From: Fuerstiella sp.
GTDB lineage: Bacteria; Planctomycetota; Planctomycetia; Planctomycetales; Planctomycetaceae
NCBI GenBank assembly: GCA_022447185.1
Contig: JAKVAY010000038.1
Span: forward strand, 71,838-135,837
DNA length: 64,000 nt
Reading direction: 5' to 3'
This document shows, one piece after another, positions 8,372-18,382 of this stretch. Both the position numbers and the translations under genes were made by a program. The notes under the pieces were generated by a model, which did no database searches, was not told the origin of the DNA, and saw only the letters and a list, made by a program, of their open reading frames with translations. Positions within the stretch are counted from its first letter, which is position 1. Each line of letters opens with the position of its first letter.

Positions 8372-9319
8372 TTAGAAGTCGAGTCCAAATGATGCCGTTA
8401 CCAAATCCGGCATCCGATGTCCAAATCCAAACGACCGACCGGAATTCAGATTGTGGAATAAGACGACGGCCGGACTGAACAGTTTGGGATCCAGCCTGTA
8501 GAAGTCGTTGTCGGCTTCTGTGAACAGATCCTGAAATGTTCGCCCGTGGGATTCTGAGGATGCAGACGGTACCAGTGGCCCGGTTGATTGAATCAATTCA
8601 TCGTCGCAATCCACCCACAGATTAACAGTCGCACCATAAAGAATCGCATCATTGGTGCGACCGATTCCCTCAAGATCATTCTTTGCAATCGGTGGTAGTG
8701 GGCTGATACCCGCACCACTGACAATCGTTTCCAGGGGAAACCTGAGATCGTGCAGTTTGTGAAGTGCGGTTTCGATACTGCGGGCCACGATCTGAACGGA
8801 TCCGGCGATCGACGCTGTCGGAGCTGTCAGCAATGCGATTTTTCCGGTGGTTTCCACTGAGTCTCGTATCAATTCGATCGCCGATTTCGAGGGAAGAGTT
8901 GATGCCTCGAGCACTCCGATACAGGAGCTGCCGTTTTCGCTGACGTCAAATTCCTTTTGCAACTCTTCGACCTGGGCCAGAATGCGCATCGGACCGGAGC
9001 CCATCGCGAAGTAGTCAGCTGTTGCAATTTTCCATCCGGCATACTGACTGAGCAGACACGCCGCAATCGGATGATCGGTTGTCACATAAACCTGTGGTAC
9101 GGGTAATTGACCGTCACCGGGAACGATCCTGATATCTGCAAGGTCAGACATACAGACTCGTGCCAGCAGAATTCCGGCGTCGAGTCCCCCAAGACACTCA
9201 ACGCCGAAGTCCAGAAGGGTTACTTCGTCATGCTCACAGACGGCGATTCGGAGTCGGTCTGCTTCTGTCACGGCCTGAGACACCAGCTGCGCCGCACGCT
9301 GATTCAGTTCGAGTGACAT
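8372..9319 (-). CDS. mch: Methenyltetrahydromethanopterin cyclohydrolase
   Basis: A 315-aa Mch. It begins MSLELNQRAAQLVSQAV and carries the family block VPQVYVTTDHPIAACLLSQY followed by YFAMGSGPMRILA, then the conserved SGAGISPLPPIAKND and GRTNDAILYGATV, and the C-terminal DLFTEADNDFY segment. The enzyme hydrolyses 5,10-methenyl-H4MPT to formyl-H4MPT in the archaeal-type C1 pathway that planctomycetes and methylotrophic proteobacteria use to oxidise formaldehyde. It lies 28 bases after the cyclophilin gene and before the ATP-grasp gene in the same direction. The length is normal for the family. Confidence 0.95.
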   Translation of the reverse strand: MSLELNQRAAQLVSQAVTEADRLRIAVCEHDEVTLLDFGVECLGGLDAGILLARVCMSDLADIRIVPGDGQLPVPQVYVTTDHPIAACLLSQYAGWKIATADYFAMGSGPMRILAQVEELQKEFDVSENGSSCIGVLEASTLPSKSAIELIRDSVETTGKIALLTAPTASIAGSVQIVARSIETALHKLHDLRFPLETIVSGAGISPLPPIAKNDLEGIGRTNDAILYGATVNLWVDCDDELIQSTGPLVPSASSESHGRTFQDLFTEADNDFYRLDPKLFSPAVVLFHNLNSGRSFGFGHRMPDLVTASFGLDF

Positions 9320-9347
9320 CGATCTCTACTCGCTGGGAACAGTCCGT

Positions 9348-9875
9348 CTAAGAAACAATCACGGTTGCCGATTCGATGACGGCCTGAGAACGCGGTCGGT
9401 CTTGGCCGTCAGTCTCCAAGGCACCGATCTGGTGAACAACGTCCTTGCTGGAGTCGTTAGCCGTGCGGCCGAAAGCCGTATACTGTCCGTCGAGAAAACT
9501 CTGTGTTCCCAGACAGATGAAGAACTGGGATCCGGCTGAGTTCGGATCGCTGGAACGTGCCATTGAAAGCACACCATCCACATGTGGCGTGTCGTTGAAT
9601 TCGGCATCGATGTTGTAACCTGGTCCGCCAGTGCCAGTGCCGCCGGGACAGCCACCCTGGATCATAAAACCACTGATGATACGGTGAAATGTGAGTCCGT
9701 TGTAAAAACCGATCTTTGCGAGCGCCAACAGATTGGCGCAATGGCCCGGAGCCACATCGGGCAGCAGGTCCAGCAGGATCGAGCCGTGATTAGTTTTGAG
9801 CTCCAGTTGGTAAGTATTGGCGTCAAAGTCGATCTCTTTGATTGCTTCCTGAACTTCGGACTGGCGACTGGACAT
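9348..9875 (-). CDS. Cyclophilin-type peptidyl-prolyl cis-trans isomerase
   Basis: A 175-aa single-domain cyclophilin without a signal peptide, so cytoplasmic. The catalytic strand GLTFHRIISGFMIQGGCP contains the active-site Arg, followed by SMARSSDPNSAGSQFFIC and the FLDGQYTAFGR substrate pocket. It speeds Xaa-Pro isomerisation in protein folding. AGGA lies 8-9 bases before the ATG. It is the first gene of a tight minus-strand run into mch; co-transcription is likely but a functional link to C1 metabolism is not implied. Confidence 0.95.
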   Translation of the reverse strand: MSSRQSEVQEAIKEIDFDANTYQLELKTNHGSILLDLLPDVAPGHCANLLALAKIGFYNGLTFHRIISGFMIQGGCPGGTGTGGPGYNIDAEFNDTPHVDGVLSMARSSDPNSAGSQFFICLGTQSFLDGQYTAFGRTANDSSKDVVHQIGALETDGQDRPRSQAVIESATVIVS

Positions 9876-10033
9876 GGTGGTTCCTACTGAACTGAAAAGA
9901 GAAACGAATTACGCCATCATTGTTTCACTGATGAGGAACGCAACCACAACGCATCGAAAACGTCGACAACCATGCATCCGGCACTGGATTACCAGAGCAG
10001 AGAATCTGTCTTGAATCACTTCTGGAACGTAAC

Positions 10034-11488
10034 TCAGGCCAGTAGGTCATGCACGACCTGGCCGTGAACGTCTGTGAGACGGTAATCACGGCCCTGGAAC
10101 CGATAAGTCAGCTGTTCATGATCGAAGCCCAGTTGATGCATAATTGTGGCCTGCAGGTCATGTACATGAACTCTGTTTTCGGTGATTTTGAACCCCAGTT
10201 CATCGGTCTGGCCGTAGTTGAATCCACCTTTGACTCCACCGCCGGCCATCCACATAGTGAAACAGTCCGGGTAGTGGTCTCGTCCCAGGATTTTTGACTT
10301 TGCGGTGCGACCTTCCCGGAATGGCGTTCGTCCAAATTCGCCACCACACACAATCAGAGTATCGTCAAACAGTCCGCGATCCTTCAGGTCGCGAATAAGT
10401 GCCGCGATGGGTTTATCCGTTGCTGCCCATTTGCTGGTAAGTCCCGGTCCCAGGGCTGTGCTTTCTCCGGTTCCGTGAAAATCCCAGCCCCAGTCAAACA
10501 GCTGGACATAGCGCACGCCCTGTTCCACCAGACGTCTGGCCAGCAGACAGTTGTTCGCAAAACTGGATTCCCCCGGTGATGCTCCGTAATCTTCCTGGGT
10601 CGCTTTTGTTTCTTTACTGATGTCCATTACTTCCGGAACTGCCGTCTGCATTCGGAATGCGAGTTCATACTGAGCAATTCTGGTGAGTGTGTCCGGATGA
10701 CCCAGTTGTGAGGCCTGGATTTCGTTGAGCTGTTTGAGGGCATCCAGTGATCGGCGTCGCAGACTACGGTCCATTCCGTTCGGATCAGACGCATACAGCA
10801 CAGGATTTCCCTGCGATCGGCATTGCACGCCCTGAAACACGCTTGGCAAAAATCCGCTGCCATACGAATTCGCTCCACCATTTGGCTGAACTCCGTTAGA
10901 GATCAGAACGACGAATCCGGGCAGGTTCTGATTCTCAGTGCCCAGTCCGTAAGTCACCCAGGATCCCAGGGATGGTCGTCCCGAACGAGGAGACCCGGTA
11001 TACACGAGCAGTTCTGCCGGAGCGTGGTTGAACTGTTCGGTCGTCATGGAATGGATGAAACAAAGATCGTCAGCGACGGTGTGGAGATTTGGCACGGCAT
11101 CCGACAGCCAGGTGCCGCTTTCGCCGTGCTGAGTAAACGTCCTTGGCGTCCCCAGGAGTTTGGGAACGCCGCTCGTAAATGCGAAGGTACGGCCTTCCAG
11201 AAACGACAGTGGACAATCTTCACCCGAGCGTCTGATCAGTTCGGGTTTGTAGTCATAGCAATCGAGATTAGGTGGAGAGCCTGTCAGGTGCAGGTAAATG
11301 ACCTGTCGGATCTTCGGGTCAAAATGTGGCTGTCGACTGGCCAGCGGTTGAATGGCGTTCACGTCAACATCAGCATGACTGCTGCTGCCCGACAGAGCCG
11401 ACAGTGCCATCCCACCGAGTCCGACGCCGGATCCCGCAATAAAATGACGCCGCGTGGCATGAGCGAGAGTTGCCAGATAGTGATTCAT
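10034..11488 (-). CDS. DUF1501 domain protein with Tat signal (sulfatase-like fold)
   Basis: A 484-aa DUF1501 protein. The N-terminus ATRRHFIAGSGVGLGG is a twin-arginine export signal, so it is exported folded. The body shows DUF1501 hallmarks: VIYLHLTGSPPNLDCYDYKP, FIHSMTTEQFNHAPA, the metal-binding style GWDFHG, and CGGEFGRTPF with the GRDHYP near the end. DUF1501 belongs to the alkaline phosphatase/sulfatase superfamily and is greatly expanded in planctomycetes, nearly always beside a DUF1549/DUF1553 protein. Here that partner lies 146 bases upstream in the same direction. The role of such pairs is not established; polysaccharide or sulfated-polymer processing is often suggested. Confidence 0.92.
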   Translation of the reverse strand: MNHYLATLAHATRRHFIAGSGVGLGGMALSALSGSSSHADVDVNAIQPLASRQPHFDPKIRQVIYLHLTGSPPNLDCYDYKPELIRRSGEDCPLSFLEGRTFAFTSGVPKLLGTPRTFTQHGESGTWLSDAVPNLHTVADDLCFIHSMTTEQFNHAPAELLVYTGSPRSGRPSLGSWVTYGLGTENQNLPGFVVLISNGVQPNGGANSYGSGFLPSVFQGVQCRSQGNPVLYASDPNGMDRSLRRRSLDALKQLNEIQASQLGHPDTLTRIAQYELAFRMQTAVPEVMDISKETKATQEDYGASPGESSFANNCLLARRLVEQGVRYVQLFDWGWDFHGTGESTALGPGLTSKWAATDKPIAALIRDLKDRGLFDDTLIVCGGEFGRTPFREGRTAKSKILGRDHYPDCFTMWMAGGGVKGGFNYGQTDELGFKITENRVHVHDLQATIMHQLGFDHEQLTYRFQGRDYRLTDVHGQVVHDLLA

Positions 11489-11634
11489 GTTGAGGTTTCC
11501 AGTGTGGGGTTGGCAGGTGTCCGGGACCCGGTTGGGCGAGCATCGTCAAATGGTTTGACCGTGGTGAAAGTGCCGGTGGCTGTACGAGAAATCAGTTTTG
11601 CCGGGTCGCGTCGCACTGGCCGGCAGTTCTGAGA

Positions 11635-14600
11635 TTACCTCTTCAGAAACATCTCATCCAGATTCAAAAGAACGTTGCCGACAACCGTCATCGCAGCTGC
11701 GTCGATGGTATTGATGCCGTCCGGTAAGGGGCCCAGTGGATCGGTTGCGAGTATCAGTGATTCTTCGAAGTTCCCGGACAGCTGTGATCTGGCATCGTCG
11801 AACAACGTCATCAGAGTTTGAAACTCATCCTGAGTTGGCAGTCGCATCAAACAATGCCGGAACGCCCACGTGAGCTGTTCCACAGAAGATGGTCCTCGCT
11901 GCAGCGCATTTCTCGCAAGGGACTGGGCCGCCTCAACATAGACCGGATCGTTCAGCGTAACCAATGACTGCAGAGGAGTATTTGTGGTATTGCGGCGCAC
12001 CGTGCAGACCTCTCGATTCGGTGCATCGAAAGTGGCCATGGAGGGATAGGGATTGCTGCGTCGCCACAAAGTATACAGTCCGCGACGATAACGATCTTCC
12101 CCTTCGCTTGGCGTCCAGTCCGTTGAGCTGCCAAAGGCCGCAGTGAGTCCCTGAACAGGTTGCGGTGGTCTCACCGGAGGTCCGTACATTTTAGGGCTCA
12201 GCAAACCACTGACCGCCAACGCCTGGTCTCGCACCATTTCGGCACTCAGGCGAACCCGCGGACCCCGCGCCAGCCAGCGGTTGTCAGTATCAATTCCCGA
12301 AGGATCGTCTGTGAGACGAGCGTTTTGTCGATACGTGGACGACATAACCAGTTGTTTCAGCATGGCCTTGCGATTCCAGCCGATTCGGATCATTTCTGTG
12401 GCCAGCCAGTCCAGTAACTCCGGATGTGTGGGCAGCGCTCCCTGAGAACCAAAATCTTCGCTTGTTTCAACCAGGCCACGACCAAAAAGTGTTTCCCAGT
12501 AACGATTCACCAGAACGCGGGCCGTCAAAGGATTGGCTTCGCTGACGAGCCACTCGGCCAGAGCGAGGCGACTATCTGGCTGTTTCGCATCACCGGGATG
12601 CAACGCTGCCGGAACACCTGTTTTCACCTGGTGACCGGTATTTTGCCAGTCGCCACGATACTGCAGGTGAGTGTTACGTCGTTTGTCCACAATTTCTTTC
12701 AGGACTGGCACGGTGGTGACCGGTGTCACGCTGTTCAGAGCGGCGATGGCCCGATTCAGCTGCTGCCGCGGTTCGTGTAATTCAGGAGCGATCTGCTCGC
12801 GGTAATACTGCGCAAGCCTGGCTGACTCTTTCGGACTCCGCTGATCGGTCGGCAGATCCAGCAGCGACACAAGATGTGACGGCAGTCGGCTTCGCCGAAC
12901 AGTATTGTCATCCGCCGTCGCCGCGATGCGAAAATGACCCAGGAGATGATTCACGTTGAGTGAATTCTGCTCGATTGTGACCTCCAGTGTCGAAGGTTCA
13001 TCCAGACTCACTGCGGACTCCGGCAGCAGGACCAGTTGATGTGGCTCCAGTATTCGGCCGCCGACTGCCCAGCCGTCTTCTCGTCCGGTTTTTCCGGTCA
13101 GGACATCAGAGGGTTCGAATTTCTCCTGATGATAGTCAGCGTATGCGGCACTGAGAGGAACATCGCGTTCCCGGTTGATAGAGAATTTCTGAGATGGATT
13201 TGGCGGATCCGACACAGTTGTGTGCCAGATCAGGTTGTGTTCTGCATCGAACAGATCAATCCGATAGTCGTGGAGTCTTACATGCAGATTGTTATCCGTA
13301 CGATTCCAGATCTGAACGGCCTCAATTGATTCCGCAGTGCCCAAATTGAGCTCCCACCACGGATCTTTTTCCATTGCTGTATGCGTCGTGGATTTCCTGG
13401 TGTATTCGCCGCTGGTGATTCCATCGATCGCATATTCGGCCGGACCATCGAAGTCTGTGGAGCTCTGCCATGCCGTGCCCTTCCCTGCGATGTTGTTTGA
13501 TCCCTGAAAAACTTCGACTTCAGCGAGCGAAAGAATCTTTCCATTACCGATATTCGTTACTTTTACGTACTGGACTTCCAGAGGCTGTTTGTCTTTGGGA
13601 ATGACCCGGGTCTGTACACCCGTGATCACGAAGTTACCGTCGGCAAGCCCTGCACCACTTCCTGGGATTGATTCATGTGGCAGTGTTTCGATTCGTAAGG
13701 CTGCGATTTCATCGAATTTGTCAGCTAACGCCAACTCAACTGTGTAGGTGTCCTGTTCGGTGGCTGCCGAAACGAGGATAGAACCGTCCGCGAGAATTGA
13801 TGCCTCATTGCCGGAACTGCGGATGACCTCTGAAGTGATTAGGTTTGTCCATTGTGGCGGTGAACGAATCCCTGTTTCCCATATTTGCTGCGACTCGACC
13901 AGTTCCGGAGTGGATTGGCTGAGGGTCGTACGCAGCTTCGCAATTTGTTGTTCCAGTTGGGATCTGCGTTCCTGCTGTTCATCTGTATAAATCTGCAGCG
14001 TTGGCGATTCATCGCGGCGATCCGCATCCTGAGTATTATTGAAAATTGCAAATGTCTGAAAATATTCGTTCTGGGTAATCGGATCATACTTATGCGTGTG
14101 GCATTGAGCACATGCCATTGTTGTTCCCATCCAGACAGCGAATACTGTGTTCACTCGATCGACAATGGCAACGTTTCGAAATTCTTCGTCGATCGTGCCA
14201 CCTTCGCTGTTGGTCATTGTGTTACGATGAAAGGCGGTGGCGATGACCTGATCATCAGTGGCCCCGGGCAGCATGTCACCGGCCATCTGTTCCACTGTGA
14301 ACTGGTCAAACGGCATATTGCTGTTGATGGCTCGAATCACCCAGTCACGCCAGGCCCAGATCGTGCGGGGGGGATCGTCCGCGTACCCGGCGCTGTCGGC
14401 ATAACGTGCCAGATCCAGCCATTTGCGGGCCCAGTGTTCGCCAAAACTGTCTCGCTGCAACAGTTCATCGACGAGCATTTCGTAAGCAGCCGGATCTTCA
14501 TTGGCGGCAAATGCGTCAGCTTCTTCGATCGTTGGCGGTAGTCCCGTGAGATCGAGTGAAACACGGCGAATCAGTGCGTAACGATCAGCCGGAGCGGATG

Positions 14601-15090
14601 GTTGCAGACCATGGATTTGCATTTGCCGCAGCGTGAAGTTGTCGATGGTGTTTTGAGCCCAGGCAGAGAAATCAGCTGTAACCTCCGGCACAGACGGTGT
14701 CTGAGGTGCAATATAGGCCCAGTGTTTGGAGTATTTGGCCCCCTGAGCAATCCACTGTTTCAGGATGTCGATTTGTTTTGCGGACAGTTGACTCTCAGAA
14801 TCGGATGGTGGCATCCGAATGTCCGGGTCTTCGGCAGTGATCCGGGCAATCAATGCGCTGGCAGACACATCTCCAGGAACGATGGCTGCATTCCCTGAAT
14901 CCAGTTCACGTTTTGCCGCCGCCGGCTGATCAAGTCGCAGGTTTGCCCGGCGTGCATCTTCGTCCGGTCCGTGGCACTGCAGGCACGTACCTGACAGAAT
15001 CGGTCTCACATCACGATTGAAGTCGACGACGTCATCGGCGAGAGACGTAGCTGACAGGGCTGTGAAGAGCACAATACAGAATGTTCGCAT
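11635..15090 (-). CDS. PSCyt1-DUF1549-discoidin-DUF1553 secreted cytochrome-like protein
   Basis: A 1151-aa exported protein. Residues 1-18 are a signal peptide. PSCyt1 follows with the haem c motif CLQCH (36-40) and the sequence DARRANLRLD. A DUF1549 (PSCyt2) region of about 150-360 includes RKWLDLARYADSAGYADDPP and a second CxxCH-like motif, CAQCHTHKYDP. A middle part (about 500-640) looks like an F5/8-type C (discoidin) module, with AYAIDG-like and WWELNLGTAESIEAVQIWNR text, likely for carbohydrate binding. The C-terminal DUF1553 includes LTARVLVNRYWETLFGRGLV and NTPLQSLVTLNDPVYVEAA. Its pair, the DUF1501 protein, is directly downstream. The function of this planctomycete family is unknown; electron transfer coupled to polysaccharide handling is plausible. 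Confidence 0.93.
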   Translation of the reverse strand: MRTFCIVLFTALSATSLADDVVDFNRDVRPILSGTCLQCHGPDEDARRANLRLDQPAAAKRELDSGNAAIVPGDVSASALIARITAEDPDIRMPPSDSESQLSAKQIDILKQWIAQGAKYSKHWAYIAPQTPSVPEVTADFSAWAQNTIDNFTLRQMQIHGLQPSAPADRYALIRRVSLDLTGLPPTIEEADAFAANEDPAAYEMLVDELLQRDSFGEHWARKWLDLARYADSAGYADDPPRTIWAWRDWVIRAINSNMPFDQFTVEQMAGDMLPGATDDQVIATAFHRNTMTNSEGGTIDEEFRNVAIVDRVNTVFAVWMGTTMACAQCHTHKYDPITQNEYFQTFAIFNNTQDADRRDESPTLQIYTDEQQERRSQLEQQIAKLRTTLSQSTPELVESQQIWETGIRSPPQWTNLITSEVIRSSGNEASILADGSILVSAATEQDTYTVELALADKFDEIAALRIETLPHESIPGSGAGLADGNFVITGVQTRVIPKDKQPLEVQYVKVTNIGNGKILSLAEVEVFQGSNNIAGKGTAWQSSTDFDGPAEYAIDGITSGEYTRKSTTHTAMEKDPWWELNLGTAESIEAVQIWNRTDNNLHVRLHDYRIDLFDAEHNLIWHTTVSDPPNPSQKFSINRERDVPLSAAYADYHQEKFEPSDVLTGKTGREDGWAVGGRILEPHQLVLLPESAVSLDEPSTLEVTIEQNSLNVNHLLGHFRIAATADDNTVRRSRLPSHLVSLLDLPTDQRSPKESARLAQYYREQIAPELHEPRQQLNRAIAALNSVTPVTTVPVLKEIVDKRRNTHLQYRGDWQNTGHQVKTGVPAALHPGDAKQPDSRLALAEWLVSEANPLTARVLVNRYWETLFGRGLVETSEDFGSQGALPTHPELLDWLATEMIRIGWNRKAMLKQLVMSSTYRQNARLTDDPSGIDTDNRWLARGPRVRLSAEMVRDQALAVSGLLSPKMYGPPVRPPQPVQGLTAAFGSSTDWTPSEGEDRYRRGLYTLWRRSNPYPSMATFDAPNREVCTVRRNTTNTPLQSLVTLNDPVYVEAAQSLARNALQRGPSSVEQLTWAFRHCLMRLPTQDEFQTLMTLFDDARSQLSGNFEESLILATDPLGPLPDGINTIDAAAMTVVGNVLLNLDEMFLKR

Positions 15091-15612
15091 GAGCAGGCAA
15101 ACTCGGTGGGCAGGGGTAGATCAGGATCGACCGATGCCCTTGAGAGGAATTCAGAGAAAAGACGTGGTCGAGTGGAACCACATTCTGGATTCCTGAGGTT
15201 AACCGGGTTGCACGCTGCATTCAATATCCGGTCGTTTGCGTGCCCGTTCCACTGGTCTTTCGACGCAGCCGAACCACCGGCGGCCGGCTTCCTCATGGTC
15301 AATTCAATTGTTGAGAATTGTCGTCCGTCAAGGATAACCGTTCGAACGCTGTTAAACAGATGAATAACGAAAGCCTGTGATTTAAATTAACTTTCGTGAC
15401 GACCGAGCACGATTGTTCAATGCCGTGTAACGATCCGCGATCGAGACAATTGACCTATGACCTAGTCGATTGAGAAGACACAGCAGCTCAGGTCGATCAG
15501 GAGAACCGCAATTGCGACTTTGGCGGACTTGTCTAGAATCGGGTATCTGTGGTCATCCCTGTCTGTCCCTTCTCAAAATATTTCTGTTCTCGCGGAACGC
15601 AACGAGCATTTT
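15091..15612. other. Divergent intergenic region with a possible sigma70-like promoter
   Basis: About 520 bases between the DUF1549 protein (minus) and aconitase (plus). A weak candidate promoter for aconitase is TTGAGA (15311-15316), 16 bases, then GATAAC (15333-15338). A TTG in frame with aconitase at 15520 would extend it by 31 residues, but the added residues show no aconitase similarity. Nothing else is recognised. Confidence 0.3.
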
Positions 15613-18282
15613 ATGAGTAATTCGAATCCTTTCGGCGCCGAAGCCAGACTTTCCACCTCAGCTGGTGATGTCAAATATTTTCGCCTGCGTCAGCTTGATG
15701 ATGACGGTGTCGGAGACACTGACAGGCTGCCGTACTCCATTAAAGTTCTGCTGGAAGCGTGTCTGCGCAACGTGGACGGATTTATTGTCAGCAGTGAAGA
15801 CGTTACGAATCTCGCCAGATGGAATGCCACAGCTCCGGCTCAGGTTGAGCTTCCATTTAAGCCAGGTCGAGTTGTCCTGCAGGACTTCACCGGTGTGCCG
15901 GCCGTTGTTGATCTGGCTGCGCTCCGCAGTGCGATGGTTCGCATGGGAGGGGATCCGACAAAGATCAATCCGCTTGTCCCCTGTGACCTCGTTGTCGATC
16001 ACAGCGTACAGGTGGACGAATTTGCCAGCCGTTTTGCTTTGCAGAATAACGTCGAGATCGAATTTCATCGCAATCAGGAACGTTACGAGTTTCTGCGATG
16101 GGGACAGCAGGCATTTACGAACTTCAGTGTTGTCCCGCCGGCCACAGGAATTGTCCATCAGGTCAATCTGGAGTACCTCGCGAAAGTCGTGATGGTGACC
16201 GATGGGATTGCCTATCCGGACAGTCTCGTTGGTACCGACAGCCACACCACCATGATTAATGGTCTGGGCGTTGTTGGTTGGGGCGTTGGAGGAATTGAAG
16301 CCGAAGCGGTCATGCTGGGGCAGCCGATCTACATGCTGACTCCGGAAGTGGTCGGGTTTAAACTAACCGGGAATCTTCCTGAAGGTGCCACCGCAACCGA
16401 TCTGGTACTTACAGTGACACAGATGCTCCGATCGCACGGGTGTGTAGGAAAATTTGTCGAATTTTATGGTCCAGGAATGGCTCAGCTGGGTCTCGCTGAT
16501 CGGGCCACGCTTGCGAACATGGCTCCCGAGTACGGTGCGACGATGGGATTCTTTCCGGTCGATGGTGAAACGCTGCGTTATCTTGAACGTACGGGGCGTC
16601 CGGCAGAACTGGTCGATCTGGTGGAACGCTATACCAGGGAACAAGGACTGTTCCGGACTGATGAGGCACCGGAGCCGCTGTTCAGCAGCAGTCTCGAACT
16701 GGACATGGATACTGTTGTTCCGTCACTGGCGGGGCCGAAGAGGCCTCAGGACCGGATTTTACTCAAAGATATGCAGCCGGCATGGCAATCGGCGCTGGGC
16801 GATACCTTCGGCAAGGCCGAGCCTGCGTCGCCGGTTCGGGTTGAAGACAACGGGAGCAGTTCAGAGATCACCGACGGAGCGGTGGTAATAGCGGCGATAA
16901 CCAGTTGTACGAACACGAGCAACCCGAGTGTGATGGTCGGAGCAGGACTTCTGGCTCGTAATGCTGTTGCCAGAGGTCTCAAACGCAAGCCCTGGGTCAA
17001 GAGCAGTCTCGCACCCGGAAGTCGGGTTGTCACCGAGTATCTTGAAAAATCAGGGCTCGATCAGCCACTTAACGATCTGGGTTTTCATACGGTTGGTTAC
17101 GGCTGCACAACTTGTATCGGCAACAGTGGTCCCCTGCCGCAACCGGTGGCCACGGCGATTAATGAGAGCGACCTGGTGGCCGCAGCCGTTTTGTCGGGCA
17201 ATCGTAATTTCGAAGGTCGCGTCAATCCCCTGGTGAAAGCCAATTACCTTGCAAGTCCACCATTGGTCGTGGCTTATTCATTGGCAGGAACGGTTGATAT
17301 CGACCTTGATCACGATTCGCTGGGTCAGGATCCGGACGGCAACGACGTGTTCCTCAGGGATATCTGGCCGACCCAGCAGGAGATTGCTTCAACGATCTCG
17401 GCGTCGATGACTCCCGAAATGTTCACGCAGCAGTATTCGTCTGCGACCGTTGGCCCGGAGGAGTGGCAGGCGATCAGGAGTTCAGTCGGTGACATCTACG
17501 AATGGAATGTTGAGAGTACTTATGTGCAGGAACCGCCATTTTTCGTTGACATGCCGACGGATCCATTGCCGATCACTGCGATCGACGATGCACGCTGCCT
17601 GGTATCTGTTGGTGACTCGACAACGACTGATCATATCAGCCCGGCCGGAGCGATTCAGCCCGATAGTCCCGCCGGCCGTTATCTGCAGGAGTGTGGAGTC
17701 GACACAAAGGAGTTCAATAGCTACGGCAGCCGTCGTGGAAACGATCGTGTGATGACGCGCGGAACGTTTGCGAATATCCGATTGAGAAACATGCTGGCAC
17801 CGGGAACGGAGGGCAGTGTGACCGTTCATTTTCCGACGGGTGAGCAAACATCGATTTATGATGCGGCGATGCGGTACGGTGAAGCCGGAACACCACTTGT
17901 GGTACTGGCCGGCGCCGAATACGGAACAGGGTCGTCACGAGACTGGGCCGCGAAAGGCACGTTTCTTCTGGGGATCAAAGCGGTGATTGCCACCAGCTTT
18001 GAGCGAATTCACCGGAGTAATCTGGTCGGGATGGGAGTGTTGCCACTGCAGTTCCGTGAAGGTGAAAGCCGTGAGAATCTGGACCTCGATGGAACAGAGA
18101 CTTTCGACATTCGGCTGGACGATACACTGGCACCACAACAGGCCGTTGAAGTAACGGCTCGGACAACGGACGGAGATGAAGTCCACTTTGTGACAACGTG
18201 TCGGATCGATACTCCGGTCGAGGTCGAATACTATCGCAATGGAGGCATCCTTCACACGGTATTGAGGCAGCTTGCGAAGTAA
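15613..18282 (+). CDS. acnA: Aconitate hydratase A
   Basis: An 889-aa AcnA/IRP1-type aconitase. The three [4Fe-4S] cysteines are visible in [13 protein letters not shown] and [13 protein letters not shown]. Other family blocks are [33 protein letters not shown], and the C-terminal swivel domain with [22 protein letters not shown] and [14 protein letters not shown]. It isomerises citrate to isocitrate in the TCA cycle. The ATG at 15613 was chosen because the preceding 31 codons from a TTG do not resemble the family, and AcnA proteins start about this far before the [11 protein letters not shown] block. It is monocistronic and convergent with the DapA-family gene. Confidence 0.93.
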   Translation: MSNSNPFGAEARLSTSAGDVKYFRLRQLDDDGVGDTDRLPYSIKVLLEACLRNVDGFIVSSEDVTNLARWNATAPAQVELPFKPGRVVLQDFTGVPAVVDLAALRSAMVRMGGDPTKINPLVPCDLVVDHSVQVDEFASRFALQNNVEIEFHRNQERYEFLRWGQQAFTNFSVVPPATGIVHQVNLEYLAKVVMVTDGIAYPDSLVGTDSHTTMINGLGVVGWGVGGIEAEAVMLGQPIYMLTPEVVGFKLTGNLPEGATATDLVLTVTQMLRSHGCVGKFVEFYGPGMAQLGLADRATLANMAPEYGATMGFFPVDGETLRYLERTGRPAELVDLVERYTREQGLFRTDEAPEPLFSSSLELDMDTVVPSLAGPKRPQDRILLKDMQPAWQSALGDTFGKAEPASPVRVEDNGSSSEITDGAVVIAAITSCTNTSNPSVMVGAGLLARNAVARGLKRKPWVKSSLAPGSRVVTEYLEKSGLDQPLNDLGFHTVGYGCTTCIGNSGPLPQPVATAINESDLVAAAVLSGNRNFEGRVNPLVKANYLASPPLVVAYSLAGTVDIDLDHDSLGQDPDGNDVFLRDIWPTQQEIASTISASMTPEMFTQQYSSATVGPEEWQAIRSSVGDIYEWNVESTYVQEPPFFVDMPTDPLPITAIDDARCLVSVGDSTTTDHISPAGAIQPDSPAGRYLQECGVDTKEFNSYGSRRGNDRVMTRGTFANIRLRNMLAPGTEGSVTVHFPTGEQTSIYDAAMRYGEAGTPLVVLAGAEYGTGSSRDWAAKGTFLLGIKAVIATSFERIHRSNLVGMGVLPLQFREGESRENLDLDGTETFDIRLDDTLAPQQAVEVTARTTDGDEVHFVTTCRIDTPVEVEYYRNGGILHTVLRQLAK

Positions 18283-18382
18283 GTTTGTACAGACGGTCAG
18301 GTGGCAATCGGGTTTCGAATTCCCTGACGTGCAGGAATGTTCGGAATTTTTTGCCCCTGATATGCCGTCGTGCCCATCGTAC

